A stretch of DNA of 64,000 nucleotides from Pseudomonas syringae (GCF_021606685.1 NZ_WKCB01000006.1:62001-126000), one strand, 5' to 3'; shown: positions 16,238 through 26,620, counted from the first letter of the stretch. Notes: generated by a model not told the origin, from the sequence alone. Numbers and translations are program-made.

Positions 16238-18178
16238 TCAGGAGCTTTTGGGCGCGGGGAAAATGGCTTTGATATTGGCGTCGATGCTTTTTTTGATGCC
16301 CTGGCCATCGGGTTGGGCGTCGGGGCCCTGACCGTTGTTCAGGTGCAGCACACCTTTGGTGTTGAACTGGGCGTCGCCGCTGGCATAGAAGCTGATATTC
16401 ACGCCGGTGAGGTTGATCTGCCCGCTGGCATTCAACTCCAGAATGCTTTCACCGCAGACCAGGCGCAGGTTTTCGCCCACCTCGATGACGTAGCTCTGGC
16501 TAATGCTGTCGGTCTTGCGCTGGCCCACCAAGAGCACGTCCTCCTGTTTGACGATGCGCGTACGGTTATTACCGATGGTCACCGTCTCGTTGTGGCCGAT
16601 GCTCTTGTTGCGGTCATGCCCAACGGAGTGGCTTTCATCCACCTCCACCACGATGTCCTGGTTACGCTCGGCATGGATATACAACTGCTCCAGCCCCTTC
16701 TTGTCCTCCATGCGGATTTCGTTGAAGTTGGCCGGCGTGCCGCCCTTGCTCGAGCGGCTTTTCATGCCGCTCTGGGTCGCGTTTTCCGGCAGGTCGTAGG
16801 GCACGGTCTGCTCGGCGTTGTACACGCGCCCGGTGATGATCGGCCGGTCCGGGTCACCTTCCAGAAAACTCACAATCACTTCCTGGCCGATGCGGGGGAT
16901 CTGCATCGAGCCCCAGTTCTTGCCGGCCCAGGATTGCGACACGCGGATCCAGCATGAGCTGTTTTCGTTGGATTGGTCGTGACGGTCCCAGTAGAAATGC
17001 ACCTTCACGCGGCCATATTGGTCGGTCCAGATTTCCTCGCCTTTGGGGCCCACCACCAGTGCGGTCTGCGGGCCTTTGACGATGGGCCGGTAGGTGCTGG
17101 CCAGCGGCCTGAAGCTTTGCTGGGCGTCGATGCAGGTGAGGGTGCTTTCGAACTGTGCCGAACCGGAACCGCCGCCGCTTTCCAGGCTTTCCTGGGTGAT
17201 GTAGTAGCGAATGCCGACGATCAGGTATTCGCGGTTCTGGTCCTGGCGGCTGAAGCCGGTGAGGCTGAACAGATGGCCCGATCCCAGCCCCCGCGCATTG
17301 CCGCTGAAATTGATCTGCTCATGCAGGGCCTGCAGCGCTTCGATGCGGGTGCGTGCGTAGTGTTCGCCGTCTGCGCTTTGCACGTAGGTGCCGGGGTAGT
17401 CGTACAGCGGGTAGTCGCCCGCGCTGTGCGGGCGCGGCATGGCCGAGCGCACGTCGATGCTCGCGCTGGGGCGCTGAAAGTCGTAGTCGTTAAGCTCCAG
17501 CGAACCCGGCTGTACTTCCTGCGCCAGGTGCCAGTCGTGCATATGGTCGCGTTCGCGCTGCTGCTCGTCCTTGGGGTAGTACGGGATCGACGCGTAGCCC
17601 GGCACCGTGGTGTGGGCGCCGTAGGCGTCGGCCAGCACCAGCACATGGCGGTCCTGCTCGTGGCGGAAGAAGTAGTAGATGCCTTCCTGTTCCATCAAGC
17701 GGCTGACGAAATCGAAGCTGGTTTCGCGGTACTGCACGCAGTATTCCCACTCGCGGTACGGCCGGCTCAGGGCGTCTTCGAAATCCGAGAAACCGAGGTC
17801 GCGGAACACCTGCTTGATGATCTGCGGGATGCTCAGGTTCTGGAAAATCCGGCAGTCCGAGGTGCGGCTCAGCAGCCACAGCCATGGGCGCAGCGTCACC
17901 TGATAACTGGCGAACTGGCCCTTGTCGATGCTCTGGCTGCACTGCGCGACGATGCCGTGAAAGTGCCGCTCGCCACCGTCAGCCAGTTGCACGCCCACGC
18001 TCATCGGCTTGCCGAGCAACTGGTTGAGGTCGATGTTGGCGTCCAGCGACGTCAGTTGCAGCTCATAGGTGAACAGCCGCCCCAACTCTTCACCGCCACC
18101 CATGTGATTGAGCAGCAGCACGTCCGGCCCGAGGGGGCTGGTGATCTTGGCCAGGCGTGAGGCTTGGTTAAAAAGCAT
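16238..18178 (-). CDS. vgrG: VgrG spike protein (TssI)
   Basis: The protein has 646 aa, a VgrG without a long C-terminal extension. N-terminal gp27-like part: LFNQASRLAKITSPLGPDVL and HMGGGEELGRLFTYELQL. Gp5-like OB part: GPKGEEIWTDQYGRVKVHFYWDR and CWIRVSQSWAGKNWG. The trailing beta-helix has repeated V-x-G-x-N/D units (SVGHDRNKSIGHNETVTIGN). It trimerises on top of Hcp and carries PAAR-Rhs effectors. It closes the structural part of the leftward operon, with a REPIN between it and clpV, so effector-module expression may be partly separate. Confidence 0.95.
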   Translation of the reverse strand: MLFNQASRLAKITSPLGPDVLLLNHMGGGEELGRLFTYELQLTSLDANIDLNQLLGKPMSVGVQLADGGERHFHGIVAQCSQSIDKGQFASYQVTLRPWLWLLSRTSDCRIFQNLSIPQIIKQVFRDLGFSDFEDALSRPYREWEYCVQYRETSFDFVSRLMEQEGIYYFFRHEQDRHVLVLADAYGAHTTVPGYASIPYYPKDEQQRERDHMHDWHLAQEVQPGSLELNDYDFQRPSASIDVRSAMPRPHSAGDYPLYDYPGTYVQSADGEHYARTRIEALQALHEQINFSGNARGLGSGHLFSLTGFSRQDQNREYLIVGIRYYITQESLESGGGSGSAQFESTLTCIDAQQSFRPLASTYRPIVKGPQTALVVGPKGEEIWTDQYGRVKVHFYWDRHDQSNENSSCWIRVSQSWAGKNWGSMQIPRIGQEVIVSFLEGDPDRPIITGRVYNAEQTVPYDLPENATQSGMKSRSSKGGTPANFNEIRMEDKKGLEQLYIHAERNQDIVVEVDESHSVGHDRNKSIGHNETVTIGNNRTRIVKQEDVLLVGQRKTDSISQSYVIEVGENLRLVCGESILELNASGQINLTGVNISFYASGDAQFNTKGVLHLNNGQGPDAQPDGQGIKKSIDANIKAIFPAPKSS

Positions 18179-18220
18179 CGGGCGTCTCGTTAATGACTAA
18201 ATGACTGAAGAAACCGATTC

Positions 18221-18316
18221 AAATGTGGGAGGGGGCTTGCCCCCGATGGCGGTGAATCAGCCACCTGATGCATCAGCTGACACACAGCTATCGGGGGCAA
18301 GCCCCCTCCCACATTT
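18221..18316. repeat. REPIN between clpV and vgrG
   Basis: The left arm starts AAATGTGGGAGGGGGCTTGC and continues CCCCGATGG. The inverted right arm is GCTATCGGGGGCAAGCCCCC then TCCCACATTT. A short spacer with CTGATGCATCAG lies between. This is the common form in this window. It falls inside the leftward T6SS operon. Confidence 0.85.
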
Positions 18317-18334
18317 TGATTGTGTTTCGCCAGG

Positions 18335-20998
18335 TTATTCGGCGTCGCTGAAGTCGTAGTGCAATTCATTATCCCGGCTGCTGATGCGCACACCCGCCAA
18401 CGCCTTGCCTTCGAGCATGCGCGTGAGGAATTCACGGCTCATGTCCGGCAGCAGGCTGTTGGTCAGAATGGTGTCGATCATGCGTCCGCCGCTTTCGGTT
18501 TCGGTGCAGCGCGAGACGATCAGGTCGACCACCGCGTCGTCGTAATCGAAGGCGACTTTGTGGGTGTTCTCCACGCGCTTTTTGATGCGGTTGAGTTGCA
18601 GGCGGGTGATCGCCTTGAGCATCTCGTCGCTCAGCGGGTAGTACGGGATGGTCACCAAACGGCCGAGCAGCGCCGGCGGGAAAATCTCCAGCAGCGGCTG
18701 GCGCAGGGCCTTGGCGATTTCCTCAGGCTCGGGAATGTTCGCCGGGTCTTTGCACACGCGGGAAATCAGCTCGGTACCGGCGTTGGTGGTCAGCAGGATC
18801 AGGGTGTTCTTGAAGTCGATCACGCGGCCTTCGCCGTCTTCCATCACGCCTTTGTCGAACACTTGGAAGAAGATCTCGTGTACGTCCGGGTGGGCTTTTT
18901 CCACCTCGTCCAGCAGCACCACGCTGTAGGGTTTGCGCCGCACGGCTTCGGTCAGCACGCCGCCTTCGCCGTAGCCGATATAGCCTGGAGGCGCGCCCTT
19001 GAGGGTCGATACCGTGTGGGCTTCCTGGAATTCGCTCATGTTGATGGTGATCACATTCTGCTCACCGCCGTACATGGCTTCAGCCAGCGCCAAGGCGGTT
19101 TCGGTCTTGCCCACGCCCGAGGTGCCGGCCAGCATGAACACGCCAATCGGCTTGCTCGGGTTGTCGAGGCCGGCGCGGGAGGTCTGGATGCGCTTGGCGA
19201 TCATCTGCAGGGCGTGGTCCTGGCCGATGATGCGTTTTTTCAAGTGCTGGTCGAGGTTGAGTACGGTCTCCAGCTCGTTGCGCGCCATGCGGCCCACCGG
19301 GATGCCGGTCCAGTCAGCGACCACCGAGGCCACGGCCTGGTAATCCACGGTCGGCAGGATCAGCGGGGTTTCGCCTTGCAGCGCGGTGAGGCGCTGTTGC
19401 AGCTCGACCAGTTGCGCGCGCAGTTCGTCGTTGCCGCTGTCCACCACACCGGCTTTTTCACGCAACGTTGCACGGGTCGCGAGCAGCTCGTCCACCAGCG
19501 CTTTCTCTTCGGCCCAGCGGCTTTCCAGGCTGGCCAGGCGCTCGCGCTCGGTGCTCAGCAAGGCTTCGCTGTTGCTCTGACGCGCACCAATGTCGATGCC
19601 GATGGCATGCTCGCGGGCGATGATTTGCAACTCGGTTTCCAGCGCTTCGATACGGCGGCGGCTGTCGTCCACTTCGGCTGGCACGGCGTGCAGGCTGATG
19701 GCGACGCGGGCGCAGGCGGTGTCCAACAGGCTCACGGATTTGTCCGGCAACTGGCGCGCCGGAATGTAGCGGTGCGACAGCTTTACCGAAGCTTCCAGGG
19801 CTTCGTCGAGGATCTGCACCTGGTGGTGTTTTTCCATGGTCGAGGCCACGCCGCGCATCATCAGCAGCGCCTTGTCTTCCGACGGCTCTGCCACCTGCAC
19901 GACCTGGAAGCGGCGCGTCAGCGCCGGGTCTTTCTCGATATGTTTTTTGTACTCGGCCCAGGTCGTGGCCGCCACGGTGCGCAAGGTGCCACGCGCCAGC
20001 GCAGGCTTGAGCAGGTTGGCGGCGTCACCGGTCCCGGCGGCGCCACCGGCACCCACCAGGGTGTGGGCTTCGTCGATAAACAGAATGATCGGCTTGGGTG
20101 AGGCCTGCACGTCTTCGATGACTTGGCGCAGGCGCTGTTCGAACTCACCTTTCATGCTCGCGCCGGCTTGCAGCAGGCCCACGTCGAGGCTGCGCAGCTC
20201 CACGTCTTTCAAGGCGGGCGGCACGTCACCGGCAACGATGCGCAAGGCGAAGCCTTCGACCACGGCGGTCTTGCCCACCCCGGCTTCACCCGTGAGGATC
20301 GGGTTGTTCTGGCGGCGGCGCATGAGGATGTCGACCAACTGGCGGATCTCTTCATCGCGCCCCACGATGGGGTCGAGCTTGCCGCTGCGCGCTTGTTCGG
20401 TCAGGTCCACAGTGAAGCGCTTGAGGGCCTCCTGCTTGCCCATCGCGCTCGGTGCCATGGCGCCGCTGGCTTCACCGGGCACCGCACCGGCGTTGAAACC
20501 GTCGCTGGCGCTGAGGGCGTTTTCTGGCGAGTCGCCGACATATTCGTCAAAACGTTCGCTCAAGGCTTCGGCCTTGATCTTGTCGAATTCGGACGACAAG
20601 CCCAGCAGCGCATGGCGCAGGCTCGGCGTCTTGAGAATGCCGAGCACCAGGTAGCCGGTACGCACCTGGCTTTCACCGAACATCAGGCTGCCGTAGACCC
20701 AGCCGCGCTCCACGGCTTCTTCCACATGGGAGGACAGGTCAGTGATCGATGTGGAGCCGCGTGGCAGGCGGTCGAGGGCCTCGGTCAGGTCACGCGCCAG
20801 GCGCGCCGGCTCGACGTTGAACTGACGGATGATGCGGTGCAGGTCCGAGTCCTGCAGTTGCAGCAACTGGTGAAACCAGTGGGCCAATTCCACATACGGG
20901 TTGCCCCGCAGCTTGCAGAACACGGTAGCGGCTTCGATGGCTTTGTAGGCCACGCTGTTGAGTTTGCCGAACAGTGCGGCGCGACTGATTTCACCCAT
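18335..20998 (-). CDS. clpV: ClpV ATPase (TssH), sheath disassembly
   Basis: The protein has 887 aa. A ClpB/Hsp100-type N-domain is at about 1-150. The first AAA+ module has Walker A GEAGVGKT (237-244) and Walker B ILFIDEAHTLVGAGG. A coiled-coil middle region spans about 410-530. The second AAA+ module has GTSGVGKTE and VVLLDEVEKAHPDV. ClpV pulls apart contracted TssBC sheath for reuse. Its GEISRAALFGKLN start and place after tssG are those of H1-type clusters. It overlaps tssG by 8 bp. Confidence 0.97.
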   Translation of the reverse strand: MGEISRAALFGKLNSVAYKAIEAATVFCKLRGNPYVELAHWFHQLLQLQDSDLHRIIRQFNVEPARLARDLTEALDRLPRGSTSITDLSSHVEEAVERGWVYGSLMFGESQVRTGYLVLGILKTPSLRHALLGLSSEFDKIKAEALSERFDEYVGDSPENALSASDGFNAGAVPGEASGAMAPSAMGKQEALKRFTVDLTEQARSGKLDPIVGRDEEIRQLVDILMRRRQNNPILTGEAGVGKTAVVEGFALRIVAGDVPPALKDVELRSLDVGLLQAGASMKGEFEQRLRQVIEDVQASPKPIILFIDEAHTLVGAGGAAGTGDAANLLKPALARGTLRTVAATTWAEYKKHIEKDPALTRRFQVVQVAEPSEDKALLMMRGVASTMEKHHQVQILDEALEASVKLSHRYIPARQLPDKSVSLLDTACARVAISLHAVPAEVDDSRRRIEALETELQIIAREHAIGIDIGARQSNSEALLSTERERLASLESRWAEEKALVDELLATRATLREKAGVVDSGNDELRAQLVELQQRLTALQGETPLILPTVDYQAVASVVADWTGIPVGRMARNELETVLNLDQHLKKRIIGQDHALQMIAKRIQTSRAGLDNPSKPIGVFMLAGTSGVGKTETALALAEAMYGGEQNVITINMSEFQEAHTVSTLKGAPPGYIGYGEGGVLTEAVRRKPYSVVLLDEVEKAHPDVHEIFFQVFDKGVMEDGEGRVIDFKNTLILLTTNAGTELISRVCKDPANIPEPEEIAKALRQPLLEIFPPALLGRLVTIPYYPLSDEMLKAITRLQLNRIKKRVENTHKVAFDYDDAVVDLIVSRCTETESGGRMIDTILTNSLLPDMSREFLTRMLEGKALAGVRISSRDNELHYDFSDAE

Positions 20999-22034
20999 GC
21001 TCTGGATTCCTTGAGGTGGTGGCGTGATCGGCGTAATGCCGGGCCAGGATTAGGTCGTCGGCATCGGCCGCAGGGCGGCCGAGCCAGGTGTTGAAGCCCA
21101 GACGGAACTGGCCGTTGAGTTGCAGCTTGGGCACTTCAGGTTGTTGCAGAACCAGGTTCAAATCCCAGTCCAATTCATGGCCCAGGTACTCGGCCACCCA
21201 CGCCACCAGCTCGTTGAACGGCTGATGGCTGGGCAGCATGCCCATGTAGTCATCGAGTGTGAGCGGGCCTAAGCGGATGCGGAATTTATGCTGGCGGTCC
21301 CACACGTGGCTGCCGAGGCAGAAGTCCACGCCCAGCTGGTTGGCGCTGACGCCCACGCGGCTGCGCTCGGGCAGTTCCAGCCATTGGCCGACGTATTCTT
21401 CGATCTCGACCGGCAGGCCGAAGTACTCGCCGAGGATGGCTTTCAAGCCGTCCGGGTAGCGGGTTTGCGCCGACAGGTGGCCGCTGTAATGCAGCTTTGC
21501 GGTGTCCGGGATCAGGCCTTGGTTGAGCAGGCTCGGCATGCCCCGGCCACTCAAGGCGGCGAGGCGCGCGGACCAGTAGTCGTCGTCCGGGCGGTCGTGG
21601 CTGACCGTCGGCCGCGCTTCTGCCCAGGCCCGGTAGAACAAGCTCAGCAGGCGGTGATGAAAGACATCGAGGAACTGCTTGCTGGTGCTGTCGGCGTTGT
21701 TGCGCTGGCGTTCGCGCACGTACTCGGTGATGTGCAGCGGCAGCGGGCCGTTGGGGCCGCCAAGGCCGAAGAAGAACTGCTCGAGCCGCGCCGGTTTGCC
21801 GTCGCCACCGGGGGCGACCGAGGCCAGGGTGGCCGGGGCGAAGGTGCAATCGGCCTGCTGCCCGAGGCGCAACGGGTCATCCGCCAGGCGCAGGGAATGG
21901 CCCAGGCGCGGCAGGTTCGGCGATTCGCACTCGATACGTCGCAGCGCCTGGAAGAAGTCATATTCCCAGGGCTCCTGATGCATCGCATCCAGGGTACTCA
22001 CAGGGTCGGACGCCGCCCGGGCTTGGCTTTCCAT
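20991..22034 (-). CDS. tssG: TssG baseplate protein
   Basis: The protein has 347 aa. Typical TssG pieces are EPWEYDFFQALRRIECE near the N-terminus, FFGLGGPNGPLPLHITEYV, FLDVFHHRLLSLFYRAWAEARP, and GVSANQLGVDFCLGSHVWDRQHKFRI. With TssE, TssF and TssK it builds the T6SS baseplate wedge. The start used gives a 37-bp overlap with tssF; an internal Met at codon 18 (21983) would remove the overlap but has a weaker ribosome site. Confidence 0.93.
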   Translation of the reverse strand: MESQARAASDPVSTLDAMHQEPWEYDFFQALRRIECESPNLPRLGHSLRLADDPLRLGQQADCTFAPATLASVAPGGDGKPARLEQFFFGLGGPNGPLPLHITEYVRERQRNNADSTSKQFLDVFHHRLLSLFYRAWAEARPTVSHDRPDDDYWSARLAALSGRGMPSLLNQGLIPDTAKLHYSGHLSAQTRYPDGLKAILGEYFGLPVEIEEYVGQWLELPERSRVGVSANQLGVDFCLGSHVWDRQHKFRIRLGPLTLDDYMGMLPSHQPFNELVAWVAEYLGHELDWDLNLVLQQPEVPKLQLNGQFRLGFNTWLGRPAADADDLILARHYADHATTSRNPEHG

Positions 22035-23857
22035 CGCATGATCTCGCCGCGTTCGGTGGTACGGATCACCGTCTCGGTAAAGCTGTTGATCGACACATAA
22101 CGTGCCAGGAAGCGTTCCAGCACCGCACCGAGCAGGAACACGCCGGTGCCGCGAAACGCGTTTTCATCGAATTCCAGGGTGATTTCCAGGCCGCGCCCAA
22201 ACACGATCGGGCCGGGCATCGGTAAGCGCCGGGTCACCGCTTTGCTGCTGACGTCGCGCAGGCCTTCGATCTGCAATTGCAGGGCGGCGTCGTTGCTGTC
22301 GCCGTACAGGCGCAGCAGTTCACGCAAGGCAGCGGCGCCCTGGCCCTGTTCGCTCAGCGACAGGTAGTTGAGTGACAGCTGGCTGATCAGGCGCCAGGCC
22401 TTGGCGTCGTGGGCATGGCTGGCGCGCGGGCGGCTCGGGCCGGCCACGCAGCGCACCGCCAATACTGGCGCGCTGTCGGCCAGGGTGAAGTCGGTCTTGC
22501 CGTTGCCCACGCTCATGAACAGCGGCAGGTCGCGGTTGGTGCATAGCGCGGTCACGCCGAGTTGGCGCAGGTCATGGCCGTAGGGCGCCTGGCGGCTGTC
22601 CACCAGGCTGACGAAGGTTTCGCTGCCCACGTACGTGGAGCGCGGGCCGTTGCGGCGCTGGTCGCTGGACAGCACGCGTGGCTCGCGGCGCACCGTGTAA
22701 TAGGCTTGGTCGCGGCCGTAGCGGGACGGGTCGCGCACTGCATAGAACGGCAAGAACGGCTGCTCCGGCCCGGTGCCGTGGCCGGTGATACCGCTCAGCG
22801 AATGAATCTCGAAATCCATCGGCCGCGTGCGGTCGGCGATCACATGGTGTTCGTTGACCCGGTCGGACAAGTGGATACGGTCCACGCGCTTGGGGAACAG
22901 GTTGATCGCCGGGGTACAGAACGGCAAAAACTGCGCCGCGCCGACGCTGCCTTCCAGGCTCGGCTCGTGGCGGTCGAACAACACGATCAGCTCCAGCTCC
23001 TGGCCGTCGCAGCGCTTGACCGCGCGGCTCAGTTCGGCGAATTCGACGAACAGGTAGCGGTGGGGCAGAGCGAAGTATTCCTGCAACAGGCGGTAGCCCT
23101 GGAAGGCGCGCGCCACCACCGGCATGGCGGCGTCGGCATCGTCAAAACCACGGGAGCGCAGCGCGTCCTGCGGCAGGCGTTCGACCCAGTCACCGCCGGG
23201 CTTGCGTGCAAACACCGCGCAGGCGTTGCCCAACAGCTGCTCGTATAGGCGGAACGGTTGCTCGTCGGCACCACTGAGGTACAGCGGCAGGTTGTCCAGG
23301 TCGAGGCGGTTGAACGGCAGCTCGGCACCGGTGCGCAGGGTCAGGCGCAAACCGGCCTTGGCCTTGGGCTCGCTGGCGGCCAGGCGGCCGAGCACGGCGG
23401 CGGGGTTGCCGAAATACTCAGCCCCGCTGACTTGCAGCGGCCACAGCGTCACCGGGTGGGCGGTGCGGTACTCGCAGCAGGTCTGGGTTTCGCGGCCCAG
23501 GGCGGCGCGCAATACCGTATCGCGCGGCAGCGGGAAACCGCTGGCCAGGGAGCCTTCGTCGGGGTCGGTCTGCAATTGCACCACGGTCATCGACGGCGTC
23601 GGCGCCAGGTAGTGCGGGTAGGCGATTTCCAGCAGGTTGTGGGTGAAGGTCGGGTACTCGGCGTCGAGCTTGAGTTGCACGCGGGCGGTGAGGTAGGCAA
23701 ACCCTTCAAGCAAGCGTTCGACGTACGGGTCGGCGCAGTCCATACCGGACAGGGTCAGCCGACTGGCGATCTTGGGGTATTCCTTGGCGAACTCGGCGGC
23801 GCTTTCGCGCACGTGGTGCAGTTCCTGGTTGTACAGCTCCAGCAGGCGCGGGTTCAT
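21998..23857 (-). CDS. tssF: TssF baseplate protein
   Basis: The protein has 619 aa from [20 protein letters not shown], a standard TssF start, with the ATG overlapping the tssE stop by 4 bp. The conserved [34 protein letters not shown] is cut here to its key parts: [32 protein letters not shown] and HYLAPTPSM. It is a major baseplate component and binds TssG in a 2:1 complex. A longer reading frame upstream lies within tssE and is not used. Confidence 0.94.
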   Translation of the reverse strand: MNPRLLELYNQELHHVRESAAEFAKEYPKIASRLTLSGMDCADPYVERLLEGFAYLTARVQLKLDAEYPTFTHNLLEIAYPHYLAPTPSMTVVQLQTDPDEGSLASGFPLPRDTVLRAALGRETQTCCEYRTAHPVTLWPLQVSGAEYFGNPAAVLGRLAASEPKAKAGLRLTLRTGAELPFNRLDLDNLPLYLSGADEQPFRLYEQLLGNACAVFARKPGGDWVERLPQDALRSRGFDDADAAMPVVARAFQGYRLLQEYFALPHRYLFVEFAELSRAVKRCDGQELELIVLFDRHEPSLEGSVGAAQFLPFCTPAINLFPKRVDRIHLSDRVNEHHVIADRTRPMDFEIHSLSGITGHGTGPEQPFLPFYAVRDPSRYGRDQAYYTVRREPRVLSSDQRRNGPRSTYVGSETFVSLVDSRQAPYGHDLRQLGVTALCTNRDLPLFMSVGNGKTDFTLADSAPVLAVRCVAGPSRPRASHAHDAKAWRLISQLSLNYLSLSEQGQGAAALRELLRLYGDSNDAALQLQIEGLRDVSSKAVTRRLPMPGPIVFGRGLEITLEFDENAFRGTGVFLLGAVLERFLARYVSINSFTETVIRTTERGEIMRWKAKPGRRPTL

Positions 23858-24372
23858 GGGCGTCTCCGCTGATCGGCGTTGACCACACGCACATGGCCGG
23901 ATTCCAGGTCGAGGTCGGTTTGCAGCAACAGGCGCAACGGCACCGGCTGCGCCCACAGGTCACCTTCAATCTCGAAACTCAGGGCGTTGTGGTTCATCTC
24001 GCCATGGCCGACACGGGCTTTGACCCGCAGTGTGTGGCGCAAAATGCGCGGTTCAAAGGTGGCGATGGCCTGGTAGATCAGGGCTTCGAACGCTTTGATA
24101 TCCACGCTGGAAACGCTGTTGCCCGCCAGCGCCGGCAGGCCGTAGTTGACCACCGACGTACCGGCCGGGGTGTGCAACGTGGCATCGGCATCCAGCAACG
24201 ACGTGGTGTTGAGCAGCCACGCCAGGTCGCGCAGTACCGAGGCTTTTAATTGGGTCAGGGACAGCACGCGTTTGTCGGCGCTTTCCTTGGGGTTGGTTGG
24301 GTCGTCGTCGGTCAACCGGTCCAGCAGGGACGGTTGCAGACGGTCGCGGGAAGCGATTTCAGTTACCACCAA
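23854..24372 (-). CDS. tssE: TssE, gp25-like baseplate lysozyme-fold protein
   Basis: The protein has 172 aa. The gp25 signature is visible: [49 protein letters not shown]. It nucleates the contractile sheath on the baseplate. The gene begins 76 bp after hcp. In P. aeruginosa H1 a tagJ gene lies between these two; here the gap is too short to hold one. Confidence 0.93.
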   Translation of the reverse strand: MVVTEIASRDRLQPSLLDRLTDDDPTNPKESADKRVLSLTQLKASVLRDLAWLLNTTSLLDADATLHTPAGTSVVNYGLPALAGNSVSSVDIKAFEALIYQAIATFEPRILRHTLRVKARVGHGEMNHNALSFEIEGDLWAQPVPLRLLLQTDLDLESGHVRVVNADQRRRP

Positions 24373-24448
24373 AGCAGCTCCACGGACGGGTTGTGAGAGG
24401 AATAAGGGACGTGCAGCCGCCGCCCGAGGCAGCGGCTACAAGGGGCAA

Positions 24449-24937
24449 TCAGCGTTTGGTGTTGGAACGGATGTTCCAGCCGAACTTGATCGCGCCGCCG
24501 TCTTTGGTGCCGTCGGCTTTCTGCGGCTGGTAGTCGACCATCACTTGGGCAAAGTTCAGGGTGACGTTTTCGGTCAGGCGATCATCGCTGCCCGAACCGC
24601 CGGTGCTCAGGGACGTGACCAGCACTTCTTCCAGGTTGATCACCATGTACTCGACCTGGCTTTCGCCACCGGCCTTGCGCACGGTGAGCTTGACCTTGTC
24701 GATGTGCTTGCCGCTGGCGCAGTGCATCATCAGGTTCGGCGAGGCCTTGTCGACGTATTTGGTCAGCGACAGGTCCTGGATATTCACCTTGCCCGCACCG
24801 CCGCCACCGCCCACGTGCATGTTGCCGGACTGGGCCATGCCCCAGCTCCAGTTCAGCACGTCGATTTCGTCCTTGTGGGCCTTGTCCATGGACTCGCCCT
24901 TGATGTCGCCGATCTTGATGAAAATATCAACAGCCAT
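24449..24937 (-). CDS. hcp: Hcp tail-tube protein (TssD)
   Basis: The protein has 162 aa, beginning MAVDIFIKIGDIKGESMDKA, with AGGGAG 6-7 bases upstream. The order of segments EIDVLNWSWGMAQSGNMHVGG, NIQDLSLTKYVDKASPNLM and ENVTLNFAQV is that of the Hcp1 family. It stacks as hexameric rings to make the inner tube expelled on firing. It is preceded by 183 bp containing a REPIN, so its transcript level may differ from that of tssBC. Confidence 0.96.
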   Translation of the reverse strand: MAVDIFIKIGDIKGESMDKAHKDEIDVLNWSWGMAQSGNMHVGGGGGAGKVNIQDLSLTKYVDKASPNLMMHCASGKHIDKVKLTVRKAGGESQVEYMVINLEEVLVTSLSTGGSGSDDRLTENVTLNFAQVMVDYQPQKADGTKDGGAIKFGWNIRSNTKR

Positions 24938-24992
24938 GTTTTCTCCCTGTGTGGCGCTTGCCACTCGATATGGTTTGTGTGGGCGTCCGCTT

Positions 24993-25085
24993 GTGTGGGA
25001 GCGGGCTTGCTCGCGAAAGCGGTGTATCAGCCTAAGATGTTTCGACTGACCCACCGTATTCGCGAGCAAGCCCGCTCCCACACAA
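24993..25085. repeat. REPIN between tssC and hcp
   Basis: GTGTGGGAGCGGGCTTGCTC with GCGAA forms one arm; TTCGCGAGCAAGCCCGCTCC with CACAC is its inverse. A further half-REP (GCCCCCTCCCACAG) follows at 25087-25099. It lies within the leftward operon and may stabilise the upstream part of the message or set an end. Confidence 0.85.
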
Positions 25086-25120
25086 GCCCCCTCCCACAGA
25101 AGAGCTAGCTCATCCGAGGT

Positions 25121-26620
25121 TTAGGCGCTTTTGGCCGAAGGCAGCTTCGATACCAGGCGCAGCGACACGGTCAGCCCTTCGAGCTGGTAGTGCGGGCGCA
25201 GGTAGAACTTGGAGTTGTAGTACCCCGGGTTGCCTTCGACGTCTTCCACGATCACTTCGGCGGCCGCCAACGGGTGCTGGGCCTTGGTGGTTTCGGTGGA
25301 GTGCGCCGGGTCGCCGTCGACGTAGTTGAGGATCCAGTCCTGCAACCAGCGCTGCATCTCGTCCTTCTCTTTGAAGGAACCGATCTTGTCGCGCACGATG
25401 CACTTCAAGTAGTGGGCGAAACGGCAGGTGGCGAACAGGTACGGCAGGCGTGCGGCCAGGTTGGCGTTGGCGGTGGCGTCCGGGTCGTCGTATTCGGCCG
25501 GTTTTTGCAGCGACTGCGCGCCAATGAACGCGGCGAAGTCGGTGTTTTTCTTGTGCAGCAGCGGCATGAAACCGTTCTTCGCCAGCTCCGCTTCACGGCG
25601 GTCGCTGATGGCGATTTCGGTCGGGCACTTCATGTCCACGCCACCGTCATCGGTTGGGAACGTGTGGGCCGGCAGGTTTTCCACTTCACCGCCGGACTCC
25701 ACGCCACGGATGCGCGAGCACCAGCCGTAGTGTTTGAACGAACGGTTGATGTTCACCGCCATCGCGTAGGCAGCGTTGGCCCAGGTGTACTTGGAGCTGT
25801 CGGCGCCGTCGGTGTTTTCTTCGAAGGCGAAGGCTTCCACCGGGTCGGTCTTGGCGCCATACGGCAGGCGCGCCAGGAAGCGCGGCATGGTCAGGCCGAT
25901 GTAGCGCGAGTCTTCCGATTCACGCAGCGAGCGCCAGCCGGCGTATTCCGGGGTGGTGAAAATCTTGGTCAGGTCGCGCGGGTTCGACAGTTCTTGCCAC
26001 GAGCCCATGCCCATCACCGTTGGCGATGCGGCAGCGATGAACGGGGCGTGCATGGCGGCGCAGACTTTCGACAGCTCGCCCAGCAGTTCCACGTCGGGAG
26101 GCGACTGGTCGAAGTAGTAATCGCCTACGAGGCAACCATAAGGTTCGCCGCCGAACTGGCCGTATTCTTCTTCGTACATCTTCTTGAAGATCGGGCTCTG
26201 GTCCCACGCGGTGCCCTTGAATTTCTTCAGGGTCTTGTGCAGGTCCGGCTTGGAGATGTTGAGCACGCGGATCTTGAGCTGCTCATCGCTCTCGGTGTTA
26301 TTGACCAGGTAGTGCAGGCCGCGCCAGGCGCTTTCCAGCTGCTGGAAATCCTGGTGGTGGATGATCTGGTTGACCTGGGCGGTCAGCTTGGCGTCGATGG
26401 CGGCGATGATCGATTCGATCGACTTGATCGCGTCGTTGGACACCAGGTCGGTTTGCGCCAAGGCCTGTTCGGCCAGGGTGCGTACGGCGGTTTCCACGGC
26501 TTCGCGGGCGCGCTCGGTCTTGGGTTTGAATTCTTGCAGCAGCAGGTTCGCGAACTCGCTGGCTTCTTCAGTGTGGGTACCCAGGATCTGGGTGCCTTCG
26601 CGGGCGGTATTGTCGGTCAT
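25121..26620 (-). CDS. tssC: TssC large sheath subunit (VipB)
   Basis: The protein has 499 aa, normal for TssC. Conserved stretches are HQDFQQLESAWRGLHYLVNN, LLGELSKVCAAMHAPFIAA, FLARLPYGAKTDPVEAFAFEE and the C-terminal NPGYYNSKFYLRPHYQLEGL. With TssB it forms the contractile sheath around Hcp. It starts 2 bp after tssB, giving strong translational linkage. Confidence 0.97.
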   Translation of the reverse strand: MTDNTAREGTQILGTHTEEASEFANLLLQEFKPKTERAREAVETAVRTLAEQALAQTDLVSNDAIKSIESIIAAIDAKLTAQVNQIIHHQDFQQLESAWRGLHYLVNNTESDEQLKIRVLNISKPDLHKTLKKFKGTAWDQSPIFKKMYEEEYGQFGGEPYGCLVGDYYFDQSPPDVELLGELSKVCAAMHAPFIAAASPTVMGMGSWQELSNPRDLTKIFTTPEYAGWRSLRESEDSRYIGLTMPRFLARLPYGAKTDPVEAFAFEENTDGADSSKYTWANAAYAMAVNINRSFKHYGWCSRIRGVESGGEVENLPAHTFPTDDGGVDMKCPTEIAISDRREAELAKNGFMPLLHKKNTDFAAFIGAQSLQKPAEYDDPDATANANLAARLPYLFATCRFAHYLKCIVRDKIGSFKEKDEMQRWLQDWILNYVDGDPAHSTETTKAQHPLAAAEVIVEDVEGNPGYYNSKFYLRPHYQLEGLTVSLRLVSKLPSAKSA

